The notes beneath the pieces were generated by a model. It was not told the DNA's origin. It was given only the letters and a program-made list of their open reading frames with translations, and did not search any database. From positions 1 to 10,878 of the forward strand of contig JADGJH010001291.1 in assembly GCA_027596945.1 (NCBI GenBank): a stretch of DNA of 10,878 nucleotides, read 5' to 3'. Of this stretch, positions 7,242 to 10,878 are shown piece by piece. The DNA comes from Physocladia obscura. Lineage: Eukaryota > Chytridiomycota > Chytridiomycetes > Chytridiales > Chytriomycetaceae. A program made the position numbers and the translations under genes. Each line of letters begins with the position of its first letter. Positions within the stretch are counted from its first letter, which is position 1.

Positions 7242-8234
7242 ATGAACTACCAAGTTACTCGTTTGCTCAGACGATTCAATTCATCATCATCGACAACAGC
7301 AAACGCCGGCGAGTCGTTAGCATCACTAGTGGCAAAGCTCCGCAAAGAAACAGGTGCACCAATTGGCAAAGCACGAACGCTGCTGACTCAGCACAACAAC
7401 AACTATGCCGCAGCTCTTGCCGCTCTCAGAGATTCTTCGGCAACAGTATCAGAAAAAATGCTTGCACGAACAGCGGCAGAAGGCCTTGTTGCCGCATTTA
7501 CTGCAGCGTCCGTGAATTCTACACCTCCGAAATCTTCCTTTGCCGGAATCGTCGAAATCAACTGCGAATCAGACTTTGTCGCACGTGCCGCAGATTTTGC
7601 AACGCTCGTCGACGCGGTTCGTCCGCGTATCGCCGCCGATCGCGTTTCTTTGCTTCCATTGGAATCAAAGAAATCAGATGAAGCACACACATTTTTCCAT
7701 AATGTGCCTTCAGAAACTCTTGCTGCGTGGTCTGCTGCTCCGCCAATATCCGAACAAGTTGCTGCAACAATTGCAAAACTAGGCGAAAATATTCGCGTTC
7801 GGCGTGCCATTCTTTCTTCATCTTTTGCTGAAGATTCAATTGTTTATGGTGCCTATGCCCACGGTGGTTCTGGCGCCGCAAGCCCCTTGTGTGGCAAAAT
7901 TGCTGCCATTGTTGCCCTCCGCGTTTCTCCTACCACAACTGCGATTGAAACTTCAGACGCGCTCAACAAGCTTGCACGGCAAATCGCTCAGCAGGTAGTT
8001 GGGTTCTCTCCAACCCATGTTCATCAAGTTGCAGGCGTGGATAACGAGTCTATTCTCTATTTGCAGCCATTTCTTGCAGGAGGAGGCACTGTTGCCGAAG
8101 TTTTGCAAGAATTTGGAAAAGTAAATAGTGTAAACGTTGAAGTCTTGGAATTTCAGAGGGTTGTCGTTGGTGAAGGTATTATTATAGAAAAAAAAGATTT
8201 CAGGGATGAAGTTTTCGCTCAATTGCAGCGCTGA
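7242..8234 (+). CDS. TSFM: Elongation factor Ts, mitochondrial
   Basis: A single-exon gene of 330 aa. EF-Ts releases GDP from EF-Tu so that it can reload GTP and deliver aminoacyl-tRNA during mitochondrial translation. The first about 25 residues (arginine-, serine- and threonine-rich, no acidic residue before Glu24) look like a mitochondrial presequence. Residues about 26-65 match the N-terminal UBA-like domain (LVAKLRKETGAPIGKARTLL for the family's LR..TGA....CK.AL). Then come RTAAEGLV, the EF-Tu contact region VEINCESDFVARAADF (Ser where Thr is more usual), IAKLGENIRVRRA, YAHGGSG...GKIAAIVAL, LARQIAQQVVGFSPTHV and a terminal LYLQPFL segment. The length is close to the human protein (325 aa). 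The open frame extends upstream without an ATG, so the start is the first ATG, which also begins the presequence. The gene stands alone functionally among the family paralogs. Confidence 0.93.
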   Translation: MNYQVTRLLRRFNSSSSTTANAGESLASLVAKLRKETGAPIGKARTLLTQHNNNYAAALAALRDSSATVSEKMLARTAAEGLVAAFTAASVNSTPPKSSFAGIVEINCESDFVARAADFATLVDAVRPRIAADRVSLLPLESKKSDEAHTFFHNVPSETLAAWSAAPPISEQVAATIAKLGENIRVRRAILSSSFAEDSIVYGAYAHGGSGAASPLCGKIAAIVALRVSPTTTAIETSDALNKLARQIAQQVVGFSPTHVHQVAGVDNESILYLQPFLAGGGTVAEVLQEFGKVNSVNVEVLEFQRVVVGEGIIIEKKDFRDEVFAQLQR

Positions 8235-8240
8235 AATAAA
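8235..8240 (+). terminator. AATAAA polyadenylation-type hexamer after EF-Ts
   Basis: AATAAA follows the EF-Ts stop codon immediately. It matches the canonical hexamer, but it lies closer to the stop than is typical and the surrounding sequence is AT-rich, so its use is uncertain. Confidence 0.3.
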
Positions 8241-8380
8241 CTGAAATATCTTCACATTTTTATCGATAAAAAAGTGATCTGCACAAAAAGAACAGGCTAG
8301 CATCTAAAAAACTCAAATATCATCAGGGCAGCACAAGTAACTTCAGCCACACGGATAAAACCCGATTATCTCGCAGCATG

Positions 8381-8418
8381 TTTTTCTTTTTCCTGTTCAC
8401 TTTTTTTCTCACTTCAAG
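8381..8418 (+). promoter_or_regulatory. Pyrimidine-rich promoter or leader tract of member 4
   Basis: Positions 8381-8410 are almost entirely C and T, followed by CTTCAAG at 8412-8418 and the ATG at 8422. An out-of-frame ATG at 8378 just upstream would overlap the start if transcription began before the tract, so initiation within or after the tract is more likely. The arrangement mirrors the EF-Ts leader. Confidence 0.35.
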
Positions 8419-8421
8419 AAA

Positions 8422-10425
8422 ATGCCACTTTCCGAACAATCTGGAGAAGACGTCGCTAGCAAATACATTGCGTTACTTGAGGAGCACGTTGACTTAAACC
8501 AGCAACTCAATCTTTCTCAAACAGCCGAGCGGGAAACGGCAGCGAAACTGGAAGCAGCCGAACTCCAAGTGATTTCCTTGCAGCAACAAGTTGACAATCT
8601 GACAGCCCAGTTGAGAGATTTGGAGGCTGCTGCTGCAAGATCTGAAACCTCCGCTGGTGTTATTGATTCTATCAGCACACAACAGCACAGTAGTACCGCC
8701 GCCGTTGTTGATGGTGAATCTGCTTTATTTGAAGTGCCCCTGAAAAGGAAGAAAACACATCTTCTGACTGGTTCAATTTCCAGGAACTCCGAGCTACAGA
8801 TTGCGTCTAAAACTGAATCTCGGCAGCAGTGCCAGTACCCCATTTGATCAGTCTGTGACTGCGACTGCTAGTCGTAAAGACTCTCTTGGCTCAAAACGAC
8901 TTTCGGGAACTCAATCAGCTGCCGACATATCGTCCGCGAAGAGAGCTAAGCTGCCTGAAATTAGCTCAGTAGTATCGTCTGGAAGTTTGAGATTGTCTGG
9001 GCAATATTATGCCACGCCAAACTCTGCAATGGTTGACACAATTGAAAAATACGTTATCAAGAGACAAACTGGCTCTCTGCCGACGACGACAAGTTGCATT
9101 TATTGTGGGTCAAGCCTTGGTAATAGCCCTTCAGAATGGAACAGTCATTTGATCAGCTGCAATGCTGCTCCTGAAGAAGTTCGGACGACTCTACATCTAA
9201 TTAACACCGAAAATGACAATAACGCATCCTCGCTTTTATACTCATCGGCTGATGTATCAGCAACCAATGAGGCAGCATTCTTCGCCAGCAAAGATGAATT
9301 TCCGACGGGTACAAGGGAGTGGAATGAATCAATCGACAGTCACGTGACGAAACGTGGACTTGGCCTTAAGCGGGTGATTATTTGCAACTACTGTAATAAT
9401 GAAATTATGAGCAATCATAAAGTAAAATGGCAGCGCCATATGGTGGATTGTACATTTGTTCCAACGAGTATTCAGCAGATATTTCTGGCAAATGTTGGAA
9501 ATTCCTCACCGGCACCAACTGCGAAAATTATTAACGGTATCAATTCTAACGCTGATATGCCTGTTAGACCAAATTCTTCTCTTTCTAAAGAACTTGCTCC
9601 TGTAAATTCAAATAAATGGGATTCTACTGCACATACCTTTGTTCCTCGGGCAAATGAAGGTGCCGTAAATGGAGTACTTGCCGAGTATCCTTGTCCACCA
9701 GATGAATTTCTTCCAAATGGGCAACCAAATACAGAAGGATGGCGTGCATGGGTAGATGTGATGCGATATCAACTACCAAATTTCAAAATTGAAGCCAAAA
9801 CGGGTATAAATGTGACAAAATTCAAAAGATTGCATGGATTGGCTGAAATACGGATGATGCCACGCTCGAAATTTAGTGTACGGCTGCAACATTCAAACTT
9901 GTGTTCAGCTATTCCGGAAAAATTACATGCTCAGTTTCTAGAATTTATGGAACCAAGGTTCGTTGCAATCAAGAATGATCATGGTATGGAAGAAATGTTT
10001 GGTGATGTAACGAAATTTTCTCCACCTGCGGAAGAAAGTTCGGCAAAAGCAGCCGATTTTTTAGAACCTACCACAATTGCAAATAATGCTGGTGAGACTA
10101 GTGGCAAAGTGAAATATGTGGAGTAAGTTTAATTATTTAGAAATTTATTATTTGATTAAAAACTTTTGGAAATTTTAGATTGGTGAGAAAAATTATTCCT
10201 GCCTACAAAACTTTGTCCGAAGAGTCCCGCAAGGCTGTAAAACGTGGCGTTAAAAGATTTTTGGAAGCTGAGTATCAAGACAAATTCACTGAAGAATGCG
10301 TGGAAGTGTCAGAAAAGGGAACAACATTTGTCATTCCTGAGAAAATCAATGGAAAGTTTCAAAAATGGGCATATGAAGAACTTTCCCGCGTTTTTCCGGA
10401 GATGGTTGTTTCTCCGCAAGTTTAA
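8422..10425 (+). CDS. Novel repeat-module family protein, member 4 (coiled coil, two BED-like fingers, module, C-terminal domain)
   Basis: Join of 8422-8713, 8784-10122 and 10179-10425, giving 625 aa. A coiled coil (about 13-75) starts with KYIALLEEH. A bipartite nuclear-localisation-like signal follows (K135-R136, then K150-R-A-K153). Two C2HC fingers come next: C202-x2-C205-x13-H219-x3-C223 and C298-x2-C301-x14-H316-x3-C320. Both have W-x2-H-x3-C and a preceding V-x-KR-x2-G, so they are an internal duplication resembling BED-type fingers. A single module (399-493) carries DEFLPNGQPN, WRAWVDVMRYQLPNF and AIPEKLHAQFLEF. The last exon encodes the C-terminal domain (545-625) with FVIPEKI and KWAYEELSRVFPE. 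Zinc binding and nuclear location are inferred; the target is unknown. Of the members seen here, only this one carries fingers. The start is the first ATG after the CT tract and lies close to the coil as in the paralogs. Confidence 0.82.
8714..8783 (+). other. Intron 1 of member 4 (70 bp, phase 1)
   Basis: GTGAAT at 8714, branch-like TTCTGAC at 8762-8768 and TTTCCAG ending at 8783. It joins the coiled-coil frame to the finger frame through a split glycine codon (G|GA). The first frame stays open through the intron to a stop at 8845-8847. The second frame has no ATG near its beginning, so splicing is required. Retention would give a 141-aa protein containing only the coil. Confidence 0.8.
10123..10178 (+). 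other. Intron 2 of member 4 (56 bp, phase 2)
   Basis: Consensus donor GTAAGT at 10123 and acceptor ATTTTAG ending at 10178. The split codon GA|A gives Glu, followed by LVRKIIPAYK. Phase and position relative to the C-terminal domain match the introns of members 2 and 3. Confidence 0.87.
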
Positions 10426-10488
10426 GCAACAAAGAAGTTCCTAACTATGTAAAAAAAAGGCTTTTTTCGAGATTTGCTTTTGAGAAAA

Positions 10489-10878
10489 ATGAACAAAGAC
10501 AGCACAGAAGAAACATACAAAGCGAAGTACATTAAGTCGCTGGAAGAGCGGCTCGAGTGCGCCGAAAAGTTGCGAGCCGAAGAAGCACGGGCGGCGGCAC
10601 TACGGGCGGCTGCCGTTACTCTTCGCGCACAGGCAAAACAACTCCGTCGGTTATGCGCCAAGCTAGGCATCAACAGCAACACTACAAGCAACTCAGCCAA
10701 TGGAAACAGCAACTTAAAGTCTATCAATCCTATCGACAGCGATGATGACAATGACGCTGCTCTCGATGCTTTACTCGCCTTGCCGCCCGCCGGTATCTTT
10801 TCCCAACCGCTTTTTTACTTTCTGTTTCCGAAGCTTCTGGCTTATCCTTTCTATCTCCTGGCTTCAATTGCTCTATTT
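10489..10878 (+). CDS. Start of a probable fifth family member (partial, runs off the window)
   Basis: The ATG at 10489 opens a frame with no stop for 130 codons to the window edge. The first about 60 residues form a strongly charged Ala/Glu/Arg/Leu coiled coil. It contains KYIKSLEERL, close to KYIALLEEHV in member 4, and is followed by an Asn/Ser-rich linker and a short acidic tract (DSDDDND). This is the N-terminal pattern of the family, and the gene starts only 63 bases after member 4. The defining module is not reached, so membership is inferred from the coil and position. After about codon 101 the translation becomes hydrophobic and aromatic (FYFLF, YLLASIALF) and the DNA strongly pyrimidine-rich. 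GTATCT at 10793 could be a donor, in which case that part is intronic. Confidence 0.6.
   Translation, partial: MNKDSTEETYKAKYIKSLEERLECAEKLRAEEARAAALRAAAVTLRAQAKQLRRLCAKLGINSNTTSNSANGNSNLKSINPIDSDDDNDAALDALLALPPAGIFSQPLFYFLFPKLLAYPFYLLASIALF

Noticed and set aside
7169..7881. Several long open frames overlapping EF-Ts in other frames and strands
   Set aside because: Shadow frames of a clearly conserved EF-Ts coding region; their Arg/Cys-rich or Ala/Arg-rich translations lack any motif.
10793..10878. Transmembrane segments in the fifth gene
   Set aside because: The hydrophobic translation coincides with a pyrimidine-rich stretch after a GT that could be a donor, and the paralogs have no membrane segments; the window ends before this can be settled.

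Overview
The window looks like nuclear DNA from an intron-bearing microbial eukaryote, most likely a fungus and possibly a chytrid-like lineage (low confidence on the lineage). It carries a Mediator subunit gene, a mitochondrial elongation factor gene with a presequence-like N-terminus, and short GT-AG introns of 55-70 bp. TAA and TGA stops follow the standard code. Spacers between genes are mostly short and AT-rich. All supported genes are on the + strand. No tRNA, rRNA, CRISPR, bacterial operon or intact transposon was seen.

Layout: (1) 117-1952, a family member with a coiled coil, poly-Q, two copies of a novel module and two acidic tracts. (2) 1965-4405, a three-exon member with a coiled coil, four module copies and a separate C-terminal domain exon. 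(3) 4406-5445, about 1 kb of AT-rich sequence with no supportable gene. (4) 5446-6451, a broken third member with two frameshifts and one nonsense codon. (5) 6486-7157, a three-exon gene resembling Mediator subunit 11. (6) 7242-8234, mitochondrial EF-Ts. (7) 8422-10425, a fourth member with a coiled coil, two BED-like C2HC fingers, one module and the C-terminal domain. (8) 10489 to the window end, the start of a probable fifth member.

The notable content is a tandem, diversifying gene family that I do not recognise. Its shared module is about 85-95 residues, with an N-terminal [PE]-[FY]-[LM]-x-[DN]-G-x-x-N turn, a W-x-x-[IVM]-x-x-x-[FL]-P-x-F helix, an aromatic/basic middle and a final AIP-x-x-L...Y-[LI]-x-[YF] segment. 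Three members end in a second conserved domain of about 80 residues, containing IP-[DEK]-[EK] and KW-x-Y-[KE]-ELSR. In every case this domain lies on its own last exon behind a phase-2 intron. Coiled coils, nuclear-localisation-like basic clusters, acidic tracts and BED-like fingers suggest nuclear, perhaps DNA-associated, oligomeric proteins; that is inference. Med11 and EF-Ts sit inside the cluster and appear functionally unrelated to it.
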